Assembly: GCA_015066935.1 (NCBI GenBank)
Contig: SVNK01000002.1
Span: forward strand, 283,180 to 347,179
DNA: 64,000 bases
Direction: 5' to 3'
Origin: Ruminococcus sp.
Lineage (GTDB): Bacteria > Bacillota > Clostridia > Oscillospirales > Ruminococcaceae
Both the position numbers and the translations under genes were made by a program. The notes under the pieces are model-generated. The model was not told where the DNA came from and did no database searches. It saw only the letters and a program-made list of their open reading frames with translations. This document shows, piece by piece, positions 51,717 to 60,316 of this stretch (the first letter of the stretch is position 1; every line of letters begins with the position of its first letter).

Positions 51717-52928
51717 ATGAAAAAAGTTGTAGTTACAGGTCTTGGTGCTGTAACAGCTATCGGTGCGACAATCCCCGATTTCTGGGACAATCTTGTGAAC
51801 GGCAAGTGCGGTATGAAAAAAATCACAAGAATATCCGTTGAAGAACACGACACAACAGTTGCGGCAGAAGTTGATGAGGCATATCAGACAGAAGTGTCGA
51901 AATACTGGAAGAAGCGTCAGCTCAGCTCAACAACGGCATCTGCTCAGTTTGGACTTGCTTCGGCAGGAGAAGCCGTAACTGACTGCGGCGTTGATATGAC
52001 TGCATACGACCCTTCAAAAGTCGGCGTTATCTTCGGCGTTATCGGTACAGTTTACGAGGACGCTGAGCGTGAAAAAAAGAATAATATCACACTTAAGAAA
52101 ATGCCAAACGGTATTCCTGCACTTATCGCTCTGAAGTACGGCTTTCAGGGACCGAATTTCAGCCTTTCAACTGCATGTTCGTCATCCGCTTACGCAATTG
52201 CACTCGGAAAGCAGCTCATTGAAAGCGGAATCTGTGATATGGTAGTTGCAGGCGGTACTTCCGGTGCAATTTCTCATGATACAATCGGAGGATTCAATCA
52301 GCTTCTTGCAATGTCTGTAAATCCTGACCCCGAAACAGCATCACGTCCCTTCACAAAGAATCGTGACGGCTTCATTATGGGTGAAGGCGGAGGAACTGTT
52401 GTCCTTGAGTCTGAGGAATCTGCAAAGAAGCGTGGTGCAAGAATCTACTGCGAACTTGCAGGTGCATCGGCAACATGTGAGGCGTTCAACCTTACAGCTC
52501 CGCAGACCGACGGTATCGGTATGGCAATTTCAATGAACAAGGCTCTTCAGGATGCAGGAATTGCTCCTGCTGAGGTTAACTACGTAAACGCTCACGGTAC
52601 TTCAACTTCTCTCAACGACCTTTACGAAACCAAGGCTATTCATGAAGTATTCGGTGATCACGCAAAGAAACTTGCTGTATCTTCGATCAAGGCTTCAATA
52701 GGACATACTCTGGGTGCGTGTGGTGCTCTGGAGGGAATCGCTTGTGTAAAGGCAATTGAGACAGGAATACTCCCTCCCACAATCCACTATGATGAGCCCG
52801 ATGAGGAACTTGATCTTGATTATGTTCCCAACGTTGCAAGAAAAGCTGATGTCAATGTTGCAATTTCAAATTCCTTTGGTTTCGGCGGACATAATTCAAC
52901 GCTTGTATTCCGTAAGTACAACGGTTAA
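51717..52928 (+). CDS. Beta-ketoacyl-ACP synthase (FabF/KSII-like)
   Basis: A 403-residue condensing enzyme. The triad is complete: C154 in STACSSSAY, H293 in YVNAHGTSTSLND, H330 in KASIGHTLGA (with K325). These residues mark an active condensing KS, not a chain-length factor. It would extend the ACP-bound chain with malonyl units from the operon's AT. It is the only KS in the cluster. Start by ATG after CGGAG. Confidence 0.93.
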   Translation: MKKVVVTGLGAVTAIGATIPDFWDNLVNGKCGMKKITRISVEEHDTTVAAEVDEAYQTEVSKYWKKRQLSSTTASAQFGLASAGEAVTDCGVDMTAYDPSKVGVIFGVIGTVYEDAEREKKNNITLKKMPNGIPALIALKYGFQGPNFSLSTACSSSAYAIALGKQLIESGICDMVVAGGTSGAISHDTIGGFNQLLAMSVNPDPETASRPFTKNRDGFIMGEGGGTVVLESEESAKKRGARIYCELAGASATCEAFNLTAPQTDGIGMAISMNKALQDAGIAPAEVNYVNAHGTSTSLNDLYETKAIHEVFGDHAKKLAVSSIKASIGHTLGACGALEGIACVKAIETGILPPTIHYDEPDEELDLDYVPNVARKADVNVAISNSFGFGGHNSTLVFRKYNG

Positions 52929-52939
52929 GGAGTACGTAT

Positions 52940-53308
52940 ATGCCGATTTGTCAGCTTAAGACTAATTACAGATTTGAAGCAGAAAAACGTACTGCTTTCA
53001 TGAATGAGATAGCCTCGGCAATGGCTGAGCTTATGGAAAAGCCGCTTCCTGCCGTCATGGTTATGCTCGACGACTCTCATATGCTAATGAATCAGAGTGA
53101 AGACACAGTTTTTTTCGGTGAATTCCGTTATCTCCGTGACTTTGCCGATGCTGAGGAAAAGCGTCAATGGCTTGAAGTCTTTGCGGACAGAATGCTCGGA
53201 ATCATTCAGCATTACACCGGAGTGAATCCCTACAGGATTTATATGCAGTTTACGGAAATGACTCGGGAATCTGCGTGGAAATACACTCCTCCCGATACTA
53301 CAAATTAA
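52940..53308 (+). CDS. Tautomerase-superfamily (MIF-like) protein
   Basis: A 122-residue protein that begins MPICQLKTNYRF, so after Met removal Pro-1 is N-terminal as in MIF and 4-oxalocrotonate tautomerases. The later segment LPAVMVMLDDSHMLMNQ and the C-terminal NPYRIYMQF match the MIF trimer fold. Pro-1 would act as the general base for keto-enol tautomerisation. Inside a biosynthetic operon, it may isomerise an enol or dienol intermediate. Confidence 0.75.
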   Translation: MPICQLKTNYRFEAEKRTAFMNEIASAMAELMEKPLPAVMVMLDDSHMLMNQSEDTVFFGEFRYLRDFADAEEKRQWLEVFADRMLGIIQHYTGVNPYRIYMQFTEMTRESAWKYTPPDTTN

Positions 53309-53331
53309 AAGAAAGAGATGACTTTGTATTT

Positions 53332-54447
53332 ATGAAATGGTCAATCAGAGATTTACTTAACCCCGTTACAACACGTTCTTTATTATTCGGTACAAACCCC
53401 TTCGATCTTGAGTTCATACTTAAAAAAGTTGACGCTGTCAAGGTTAAAAGCGGAAAGCATATTCAATCAGTATGGCTCGGTGAATGGGCACAGAAGATTG
53501 AACGTTATACCACCCTTGCTGAACAGGCAGAAAAGAAAAATAATATCATTTCCGCAAGAGCTTATTACAGACTTGCAGTGCAGTGTCATTATGCCTGCTT
53601 TATGATCAATACTGACGATATAGACAAGAAAGTGGAAATCTATACGGGACTTCTCGAAAGCTACCGCAAATATATTTCAGCTTGTCCGAACAGAATCGAC
53701 TATATCGAAATTGATACCGAATACGGAAAAATGCCTGCTTATCTCCACTATCCCGACGACGGCAGCAAGGGTAAATATCCGCTTGTTGTAACATATTCGG
53801 GTCTCGGCAGCTGTAAGGAAGAGCTTGAAATGCTTGCCGAACCTCTGAATGAACGTGGAGCAGCCGTTCTTTGCGTGGATATGCCGGGTGCAGGAGCTTC
53901 CAATATATGGAACGGACTCAAGTGCTGCGGTCCGCATATCGAAGCTGCATTTGATGGAATCTCACGCTGGATCGACAGCCGTGAGGATATCGACAGCGAT
54001 AATGTTGCTGATTTCGGACTTTGTATGGGCGGCGGATACGCATTCAGAGCAGCTGTAAAGCGTCCTAAAACAAAGTGCTGCGTTACTCTTTTCCCTCTCC
54101 TTATCGGAGTTGCGGATATGGACTCCATTCCGATCTGGATGAAGAGAGGCAAGTGGGCTTCTTCACAGTACGGTGAAGATTTCCTCAACAGTATGAATGT
54201 TCTTCTTGAAGGAAATCTTGAATCTGATTATCTTCTCGTTTACAGTCCTGATGATAACTGGATGGATACCGACGCTTCAATGCGTCTGTACGACAGAGCA
54301 ACAGGCTCACGTGAGAAAATTTTCATTGACGAAAAGCCGGCATACGTTTCTGAGGAAACAATCATGCACGCAATGCCCGTAGGAGAGCAGTTCCACTGGG
54401 TAAAACATATTGCTGCTGATTTTATCGCAGAGAGAATTCTTAAATGA
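53332..54447 (+). CDS. Alpha/beta hydrolase (FrsA/DUF1100-like) with Cys nucleophile
   Basis: A 371-residue protein. A helical N-terminal cap (about 1-125) precedes an alpha/beta hydrolase domain (about 130-371). The nucleophile elbow reads FGLCMGGGYA, so C231 stands where Ser is usual, as in dienelactone hydrolases. An acid residue may lie in VYSPDDNWMD; the catalytic His is probably in EQFHWVKHI. The start at 53332 is chosen over the GTG at 53275, which lacks a ribosome site. Possible roles are cleavage of a carbon-carbon, ester or lactone bond in the product. Confidence 0.8.
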   Translation: MKWSIRDLLNPVTTRSLLFGTNPFDLEFILKKVDAVKVKSGKHIQSVWLGEWAQKIERYTTLAEQAEKKNNIISARAYYRLAVQCHYACFMINTDDIDKKVEIYTGLLESYRKYISACPNRIDYIEIDTEYGKMPAYLHYPDDGSKGKYPLVVTYSGLGSCKEELEMLAEPLNERGAAVLCVDMPGAGASNIWNGLKCCGPHIEAAFDGISRWIDSREDIDSDNVADFGLCMGGGYAFRAAVKRPKTKCCVTLFPLLIGVADMDSIPIWMKRGKWASSQYGEDFLNSMNVLLEGNLESDYLLVYSPDDNWMDTDASMRLYDRATGSREKIFIDEKPAYVSEETIMHAMPVGEQFHWVKHIAADFIAERILK

Positions 54448-54456
54448 GGTAACGGC

Positions 54457-56013
54457 GTGAAAAAGACTTTTTTTGATTATTACCGTCAGTATGCTGAAAA
54501 GAATCCAGACAAGGTTCTGCTCCGCATCGACGACAATTCACTTACATACGGCGATTTTATGCACAAAACAGCTGTTATCGCTTCAGGTATGCAGAAGCTT
54601 GGTATCAGACCTGATGACAAGGTCGGTATCGTAATGCCTAACAGTATCGACTGGTATCTTGTGTTCTGGTCAGCAGTCCGTATAGGTGCTCAGCCTGCAC
54701 CTATCGACCCTCAGAGCGGTACAATGGAGCTTCTTCAGCTTCTACCGTCAACACGTGTCAAGGTTTGCTTTGCTTCCGAGAAGTATCGCAGTAATAATAT
54801 CATCGGTGCGATGCAGCAGGTTGTTCCGTCTCAGGTAAAACTTGACAAGGTTGTATGCTTTACTGAGAACCCCCAGATGCTTGCGGAGCCTTTTATATCC
54901 GCTGAAACTTTTTTTGCCGAGTACTGCGGTACAGAATGTGACGAATTTATTCCCGAAGACGACCATGTAATGTCACTTGCTTGTACATCGGGAAGTACGG
55001 GCAATCCTAAGATCCTCTCAGTCCCCTACTACGGTTTCCTTGAAACACAGGACGATATGGGATCACATCTCGGTTTCGGTGAAAACGAGGTTATGATGCT
55101 CGGAATGACTCTGTACCATCAGGGCGGTTTCGGAATGGGACTTCAGACAACAATTAAGGGCGGTACTGTAATGTACCAGCCACAGTTCAATCCTCAGACA
55201 TTCCTTGAAACAGTTCAGAAATATAAGGTAAGCGTGATTCAGCTTACTTCAACACTTGCAAAGGTTCTGCTTTCGACTCCCGATTTTGATAAGTACGACC
55301 TTTCAAGCGTGCATACAAGCTATTTTGCAGGAGAGGTTCTCCCTAAGGAAATTGCAGATGTATTCGTCAGCAAGCTCGGCATCCGTGTTATCAACGTAAT
55401 CGGCTCATCGGAGACTACTACTATGGTGGTATGGGATTCCGCAATTGATGGCGACAAGGACCCAAGTGATTTCAGAAAGCTGCCTTTTACCGACATCCGT
55501 GTTCTTGATGAAAACGGAAACGAGGTTCCGGAAGGCGGTACAGGTGAACTCTGCGTCTATACTGCAGGTGTTATCTCCGAGTATTTCGGAAATCCCGAAC
55601 TTTCCGCTGAAAAGATTCATACCGACGAACAGGGTCGCAGATGGTTCTCAACAGGTGACCTTGTAAGCAGACTTCCTGACGGAATTGTTCGTTTTGCAGG
55701 AAGAAGCAAGCGTATCATAAAGCGTGGCGGAAATCTTGTACATGCCGAAGAGGTAGAGGCATGCCTCCTGACATACGAGAAGGTTGCCGCAGCAGCTGTC
55801 ACTGATGAACCTCATCCCGTAATCGGACAGCAGATCGTTGCTTATATTCAGCCTAAGGGTGACGAAAGAATTACAAGAGGAGAAATCGCTAAGTTCTTTG
55901 ACGGTAAACTTTCGGCGTATAAGGTTCCTGATAAGATCGTTCTTGTTGAGGAGCTTCCGAAGGATGTCGGCAAGATACAGTTCAAATATCTCAGAAAAAA
56001 GGAATACCGTTAA
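54457..56013 (+). CDS. AMP-dependent acyl-CoA/acyl-ACP synthetase
   Basis: A 518-residue ANL-superfamily ligase starting at GTG behind TGAGGTAA. Core motifs: ACTSGSTGNPK (ATP P-loop, about residues 173-183), IGSSETTT (A5), WFSTGDLV and RFAGRSKRIIKRGGNLV (A7-A8 hinge), and a C-terminal Lys in PKDVGKIQ. It would adenylate a carboxylic acid and pass it to CoA or the ACP encoded next, which suggests starter-unit loading. Confidence 0.92.
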   Translation: MKKTFFDYYRQYAEKNPDKVLLRIDDNSLTYGDFMHKTAVIASGMQKLGIRPDDKVGIVMPNSIDWYLVFWSAVRIGAQPAPIDPQSGTMELLQLLPSTRVKVCFASEKYRSNNIIGAMQQVVPSQVKLDKVVCFTENPQMLAEPFISAETFFAEYCGTECDEFIPEDDHVMSLACTSGSTGNPKILSVPYYGFLETQDDMGSHLGFGENEVMMLGMTLYHQGGFGMGLQTTIKGGTVMYQPQFNPQTFLETVQKYKVSVIQLTSTLAKVLLSTPDFDKYDLSSVHTSYFAGEVLPKEIADVFVSKLGIRVINVIGSSETTTMVVWDSAIDGDKDPSDFRKLPFTDIRVLDENGNEVPEGGTGELCVYTAGVISEYFGNPELSAEKIHTDEQGRRWFSTGDLVSRLPDGIVRFAGRSKRIIKRGGNLVHAEEVEACLLTYEKVAAAAVTDEPHPVIGQQIVAYIQPKGDERITRGEIAKFFDGKLSAYKVPDKIVLVEELPKDVGKIQFKYLRKKEYR

Positions 56014-56034
56014 GGTGTAAGAAAGGACAAAAAC

Positions 56035-56283
56035 ATGAATAATTTGGATTTCAATCAGTTTAAGCAGATTATTTCCGACTACGTCGGTGTTGACAGCAGT
56101 GAAATTAATGAGAATACAGACGTTTTTGAGGACCTCTATCTTGATTCACTCGGACTTTTCGGACTCGGAAGCGAAATCACAGAGACGCTCCGTCTGAATA
56201 TTCCCCTTTCATCTGTTGCTTCAATCAGCAGAGTGGGAGAAATGTTTGACCTTCTTAATCGTGAAGGTACTCCCATTGAATAA
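56035..56283 (+). CDS. Acyl carrier protein (ACP-2)
   Basis: An 82-residue acidic protein with the phosphopantetheine site DLYLDSLGLFG (S38). It sits between the ligase and the type II thioesterase, so it may carry the starter unit, while ACP-1 serves chain extension. AAAGGAC lies before the ATG. Confidence 0.9.
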   Translation: MNNLDFNQFKQIISDYVGVDSSEINENTDVFEDLYLDSLGLFGLGSEITETLRLNIPLSSVASISRVGEMFDLLNREGTPIE

Positions 56284-56295
56284 ACGGAGGCAAAA

Positions 56296-57000
56296 ATGAT
56301 ACTCTTTTTTCTGCCGCATGCGGGAGGCTCTGCAAAAAGCTACTGTTCGTTCAAAAGATTCCTTCCTGCATCTCTCACTGTGATTCCGATGGAGATTTCG
56401 GGCAGAGGTACAAGAAGCTCCGAACCTCTTTTTTCTGATGTTTCAGATTGCTGCAAAGACCTCATCGAGCGTCACGGAGATGCCATGACTTCTGATGAAT
56501 ATGTGATTTTCGGTCACAGTATGGGAACTCTGCTCGCATGTGAGCTTGTTCGTCAGGCACGTGAAAAAGGTATTCCCGAACCGAAGCATGTTTTTCTTTC
56601 GGGAAGATGCAGTGCGGATGAAGAAGCAATGATTTTCAGGTCGGGAAATGATACTTCAGACGAGGAGATTACAAAGTTTTTCTTTTCCAAGTCACTTCTT
56701 CCAAAGCCAACGGCAGGTGCTGAGGAGCTTATGGCGATGCTCAGTCGTATTCTCTGCGCCGATGTTCGTATGGCTGACCGTTGCCGTTTCACTCCTGATG
56801 ACTTCCGTTTCCGCTGTAACGTTACTGTGCTTTATGGCAGTGACGACAAAATGCTCAATGGATTTGATATGAACGGATGGCAGAGAATGACCGACGGAAA
56901 ATGTACGGTTCATAGTTTCTTAGGCGGTCATTTTTACTATCAGGAGCATAAGGAAGCTGTATGCACAATTATATCAGAAACTCTCGGTATAACAGCATAA
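56296..57000 (+). CDS. Type II thioesterase (GrsT/TEII-like)
   Basis: A 234-residue alpha/beta hydrolase beginning FFLPHAGGSAKSY, the TEII signature. The nucleophile is in IFGHSMGTLLA (S74), Asp in VLYGSDDKM and His in FLGGHFYY. TEII enzymes remove stalled or wrong acyl groups from carrier proteins of PKS and NRPS pathways. It is the last gene of the operon, before a bidirectional terminator, and is strong evidence that this cluster makes a secondary metabolite. Confidence 0.9.
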   Translation: MILFFLPHAGGSAKSYCSFKRFLPASLTVIPMEISGRGTRSSEPLFSDVSDCCKDLIERHGDAMTSDEYVIFGHSMGTLLACELVRQAREKGIPEPKHVFLSGRCSADEEAMIFRSGNDTSDEEITKFFFSKSLLPKPTAGAEELMAMLSRILCADVRMADRCRFTPDDFRFRCNVTVLYGSDDKMLNGFDMNGWQRMTDGKCTVHSFLGGHFYYQEHKEAVCTIISETLGITA

Positions 57001-57053
57001 AACCTCCCCTGTGAATCGTCTTTCAGACTCTCCGACGAACCAAATAAGCAAAT

Positions 57054-57087
57054 AAAGCCATGCAGACAATATAACTGCATGGCTTTT
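57054..57087. terminator. Bidirectional terminator
   Basis: AAAGCCATGCAG/CTGCATGGCTTT stem around a 9-nt loop between the convergent TEII and hpt genes. Confidence 0.87.
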
Positions 57088-57094
57088 AGCTTTA

Positions 57095-57643
57095 TTATTT
57101 CTGATATTCTGCAATATATGGCAGATTACGATAATACTCTCCACAATCGAGCCCGTAACCGATAACAAAAAGATCGGGGATTGTAAACAAAGAAACATCT
57201 GCGTTAAAGTCTACCGTACGTCGTGATGGCTTGTCCAAAAGTGTTATTACCTTCAGAGAAATCGGATTCCTTGATTTCAGAATCTCAACCACCTCTTTTA
57301 AGGTTCTGCCTGTATCAATGATATCCTCGACTATGATAACATGATATTTTGTAAGATCCTGTGACAGATCCATTGTAATGGTGACCTTGCCGGAAGAAAC
57401 CGTACTATTATAGTAACTTTTAGCTGCCATAAACCCTATTTCACACGGAATATTTACATGACGGCAGATATCTGCCATGAATACAAATGCACCTTTGAGT
57501 ATACTTACCAGCAAAACAGGCTTCCCGTCGTAGGATTTATTAATATCCTCAGCGACATTTTTAATCTTCATTTTAATTTCTTCCTCTGTGATAAGTATAC
57601 GGCTTATCTTGCTTTTATAGTTTTCTGTCAGTGAATTGTTCAT
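57095..57643 (-). CDS. hpt: Hypoxanthine phosphoribosyltransferase
   Basis: A 182-residue purine salvage enzyme (hypoxanthine or guanine + PRPP to IMP or GMP). It has the PRPP-binding loop VIIVEDIIDTGRTLKEV (about residues 100-116), the early LLVSILKGAFVFMADI, the flexible-loop SYYNSTVSSG, and the C-terminal LFVIGYGLDCGEYYRNLPYI, all typical of Hpt. Start ATG behind AAGGAGA. Confidence 0.94.
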   Translation of the reverse strand: MNNSLTENYKSKISRILITEEEIKMKIKNVAEDINKSYDGKPVLLVSILKGAFVFMADICRHVNIPCEIGFMAAKSYYNSTVSSGKVTITMDLSQDLTKYHVIIVEDIIDTGRTLKEVVEILKSRNPISLKVITLLDKPSRRTVDFNADVSLFTIPDLFVIGYGLDCGEYYRNLPYIAEYQK

Positions 57644-57677
57644 AATGATATCTCCTTATTATATCGTATACCGAAAA

Positions 57678-57698
57678 TCCCGAGAAATCTCCTCGGGA
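57678..57698 (-). terminator. Terminator after the unknown 177-residue protein gene
   Basis: TCCCGAG/CTCGGGA stem with a 7-nt loop, then ATTTT on the minus strand. Confidence 0.6.
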
Positions 57699-57716
57699 CT
57701 TTTATTGTGCATTTGA

Positions 57717-58250
57717 TTATTTACCGTATCTTACTTTCTGATAATAAGCACTTGCAAGCTGATAATCGTACATGAACTGCTTTGCCTGCTCTTTAGTAAT
57801 CTCAGTTGACCATGGGTAGCTATCTTCCATTGCACTTTTTCCAAACATCGGTGCCTCAATTTCGTACGCTTCCCATCCTTTAACCAGTTCTTTGACTGCA
57901 ATAAAGTTTTTTCCTTCTGCCAGCACAACCAAATTATCTTTACTAAGATTTTTCTTAATAGTTTCTTCATTGTACGGAATCGTAGTGCCACCATACCTGA
58001 GCTCGTTCATCAGATACTGTTTTTTTTCCGGATTACGCAAACACTCAACTATATCCGCTTCCGGTATGCTTTTTATCCTCCACAATTTTTTTCCATCAGG
58101 GTTATCAATGAAACTCCAGATTTCATAATCAACTCTATCCGGAATAAAAGAATGTGTAATCAGAAAATCGTTATATTCACGAAGAATCTTGGTATGTCCC
58201 GTTGAAGTAATCGTATTTATGATATCCTGCATCGCATAACTTCTTCCCAT
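57717..58250 (-). CDS. Protein of unknown function
   Basis: A 177-residue soluble protein, no signal peptide or membrane segment. It is rich in charged and aromatic residues, with stretches such as DRVDYEIWSFIDNPDGKKLW and KGWEAYEIEAPMFGKS. I do not recognise a family. A consensus promoter lies about 90 bp upstream and a terminator follows, so it is expressed alone. The ATG has a short-spaced AGGTGA site. Confidence 0.7.
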   Translation of the reverse strand: MGRSYAMQDIINTITSTGHTKILREYNDFLITHSFIPDRVDYEIWSFIDNPDGKKLWRIKSIPEADIVECLRNPEKKQYLMNELRYGGTTIPYNEETIKKNLSKDNLVVLAEGKNFIAVKELVKGWEAYEIEAPMFGKSAMEDSYPWSTEITKEQAKQFMYDYQLASAYYQKVRYGK

Positions 58251-58342
58251 ATTTTCACCTCATTGCTAATTATTGCATTTGTGGAAATGTGTTGAATAAG
58301 CTGAATTCCGTGCAAATGCCCCGAAGCTTCTCACCTGAGTCT

Positions 58343-58371
58343 ATTATAACATTATGATAAGGATTTTTCAA
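58343..58371 (-). promoter_or_regulatory. Promoter of the unknown protein gene
   Basis: TTGAAA (58371-58366), 17-bp spacer, TATAAT (58348-58343). Confidence 0.7.
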
Positions 58372-58422
58372 GTGTTTTCAGATTGAATATTGTCAGTGTG
58401 CAGAATAAGCGTGCCGTGATTA

Positions 58423-59859
58423 TTATAAACTCAAAGAATAATCCTTCTTGTAGCCGTGTGCTCCGAAAATCTGCCACTTTCCTACTCCGAGACGCTGCAT
58501 GACTGCAGTACGTTCCTGCGCACATAGAACGGGGTCGGTATCAACAGACGTCATCAGAATCGGTGCATACTGATTATATTCAGCCTGTTCACGAGTCAGT
58601 CCCCTGATATTTATATAAATATCACCCGTTATTGCAATGTGATTAGTATAATCAATCAAGACAATCTCACCGGGCAGATGTCCTCCCCTGCCCTCGTAAA
58701 CCTCGAAATGAAGCTCTTCAAAATCAAAAAAGCCTATCTGAGTGAGCGGACTTCGCAAGTCCTCGACATCATTCCACATCACCGTGATTTTATCGGGATT
58801 TACAGGCTTATATGATGTAAGCGTCTTGCAGATATTGATATACGGTTTGTGGAGTGGATTCTCCTCACGGTAACCGTCTTTTCCAAGATACTCTTTTCTG
58901 AGACAATCAGCCGTTTTAGCTCCTGCTATGACTTCATCAAATATCGGCAACAATCCACAGTGGTCAACGTCGGCATGAGTTACAAGAATGGTTTTCTTAA
59001 TCGTATCAAAATCAGGTATAATACTTCTGAAAATATCCAGCATTTCCTCCTTATAGCAGGCATATCCGCTGTCTACAAACAGATACTTTTCATTGCTTTT
59101 AATAATCATTGTATTGCTTCCGCAGGGCGGCTCAATCAGCGTGATTTCTGTATTTTCTGATATATTGTGAGTAGTTGTTCTCGGTGAAAAAGCATCTCCT
59201 TTTGAAGTGCCGAGCAGTTCCGCAAACTTGCTTATGCTGTCAAAAGTTCTGTACGGAGATAATCCTTGTTCATCAAGAGTCTGCATTGCAAGATTTACAT
59301 GAACGAGAAGCTCACGGCTTACCTCGTCGGAAAGTCCCATTATCTGCGAAAGTCCTGTAACATAGGCGTTATAGAAAATACTGTTGTCATAAATTTTTTC
59401 CGAGCTGTTGTAATCTATTACACGTACCTTGCACAGCTTTTCTGCCTCTTTGATGAATTCGGTTATCTTATCAAAGTCCTCCACAAAAAGTCCCATCTTG
59501 AAAAGCTGATAATCAGTACCGTTTTCCTGAGAGCTGAGATACGAGATATTGAAGTTGAAATCATTGATCAGCGTCAGTATATCCGTAACACTTCCCGGAA
59601 CGTCCTTTAGCCTGAATTCAATCAGTACGATACTTGTTTTATTGGTATTGCTGTGAAGATACCCGATTTTTTCAAGCTCTGTATCCGCCTTTTTAAGCTG
59701 TTCCTGTGTACCTTCCGCATCAATGAACAATGTATGGGAGTCAACTGCTTTGTTGTAGCTTACACGGGTTATATTGATTCCCAGAGCTGAAAAGCACTTG
59801 CTTGCTTTCAGAAATGCTCCTATGTGATTGGGCATTGATGTAACGTATGTCTTTTTCAT
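58423..59859 (-). CDS. ACT-domain metallo-beta-lactamase-fold fusion protein
   Basis: A 478-residue cytoplasmic protein. The N-terminal ~145 residues contain two ACT-like repeats (YVTSMPNHIGAFLKASKCFS and IEFRLKDVPGSVTDILTLIN), the usual amino-acid-binding regulatory fold. A helical linker (about 150-230) leads to an MBL-fold domain (about 235-478). Its metal motif is VTHADVDHCGLL (HxDxDH, lacking the first His-x-His pair member), with further His in GGHLPGEIV and GAHGY. It is the last gene of the T-box operon. It may be a thioesterase or hydrolase controlled by an amino acid. Confidence 0.83.
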   Translation of the reverse strand: MKKTYVTSMPNHIGAFLKASKCFSALGINITRVSYNKAVDSHTLFIDAEGTQEQLKKADTELEKIGYLHSNTNKTSIVLIEFRLKDVPGSVTDILTLINDFNFNISYLSSQENGTDYQLFKMGLFVEDFDKITEFIKEAEKLCKVRVIDYNSSEKIYDNSIFYNAYVTGLSQIMGLSDEVSRELLVHVNLAMQTLDEQGLSPYRTFDSISKFAELLGTSKGDAFSPRTTTHNISENTEITLIEPPCGSNTMIIKSNEKYLFVDSGYACYKEEMLDIFRSIIPDFDTIKKTILVTHADVDHCGLLPIFDEVIAGAKTADCLRKEYLGKDGYREENPLHKPYINICKTLTSYKPVNPDKITVMWNDVEDLRSPLTQIGFFDFEELHFEVYEGRGGHLPGEIVLIDYTNHIAITGDIYINIRGLTREQAEYNQYAPILMTSVDTDPVLCAQERTAVMQRLGVGKWQIFGAHGYKKDYSLSL

Positions 59860-59871
59860 AATGAAGCCTCA

Positions 59872-60306
59872 TTATTTTTCTTCTCTGCACTTTACAATCG
59901 CTTCAGTGACGTTTGTCAGCACGATTTCTCCGTTCTGATTTTTTACCTCGATTGTTATTTCAGCAAGACCGTTTCTTGCATTTCTTTTCTCAAGATTTGT
60001 GATAACTGCCGTTCCGGTTAAAACGTCTTCAGCAAAAACAGGCTTCATCCATTCGATTTTTGTGGACTTTCCTGCAAGAAGCTCCTCACCGAAGAAATCT
60101 ACTTCCAGATATTTTGCCCATACCGACATAAATGACATAACACCCGGGGCTATAAGTTTGCCGAAAGGAGTGGATTTGGCATATTCTTCGTCGGTATGCA
60201 GAGGGATATTATCATATAATCTGGCAAAATCCAGCATTTTTTCCTTGTCAATGACGGCAGGTGCAGGTTCTGCCGTCATTCCTATTTTTAAATCATCAAA
60301 ATACAT
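59872..60306 (-). CDS. MaoC-like (R)-hydratase
   Basis: A 144-residue hotdog protein starting at the ATG at 60306 behind AAAGGTGA; the longer ORF start lies inside the upstream gene. The block DNIPLHTDEEYAKSTPFGKLI (about residues 32-52), followed by APGVMSF, matches MaoC dehydratases, with Asp and His as catalytic residues. It would hydrate a 2-enoyl thioester or dehydrate a 3-hydroxyacyl thioester produced from the upstream synthetase. It lies between the synthetase and the ACT-MBL gene with 10-12 bp gaps. Confidence 0.87.
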   Translation of the reverse strand: MYFDDLKIGMTAEPAPAVIDKEKMLDFARLYDNIPLHTDEEYAKSTPFGKLIAPGVMSFMSVWAKYLEVDFFGEELLAGKSTKIEWMKPVFAEDVLTGTAVITNLEKRNARNGLAEITIEVKNQNGEIVLTNVTEAIVKCREEK

Positions 60307-60316
60307 GATATCACCT

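Noticed and set aside
46924..57000. Assignment as a Bacillus pks-type beta-branching cassette
   Set aside because: There is no HMG-CoA synthase homologue, and the KS retains its active Cys, unlike the decarboxylating KS of those cassettes.
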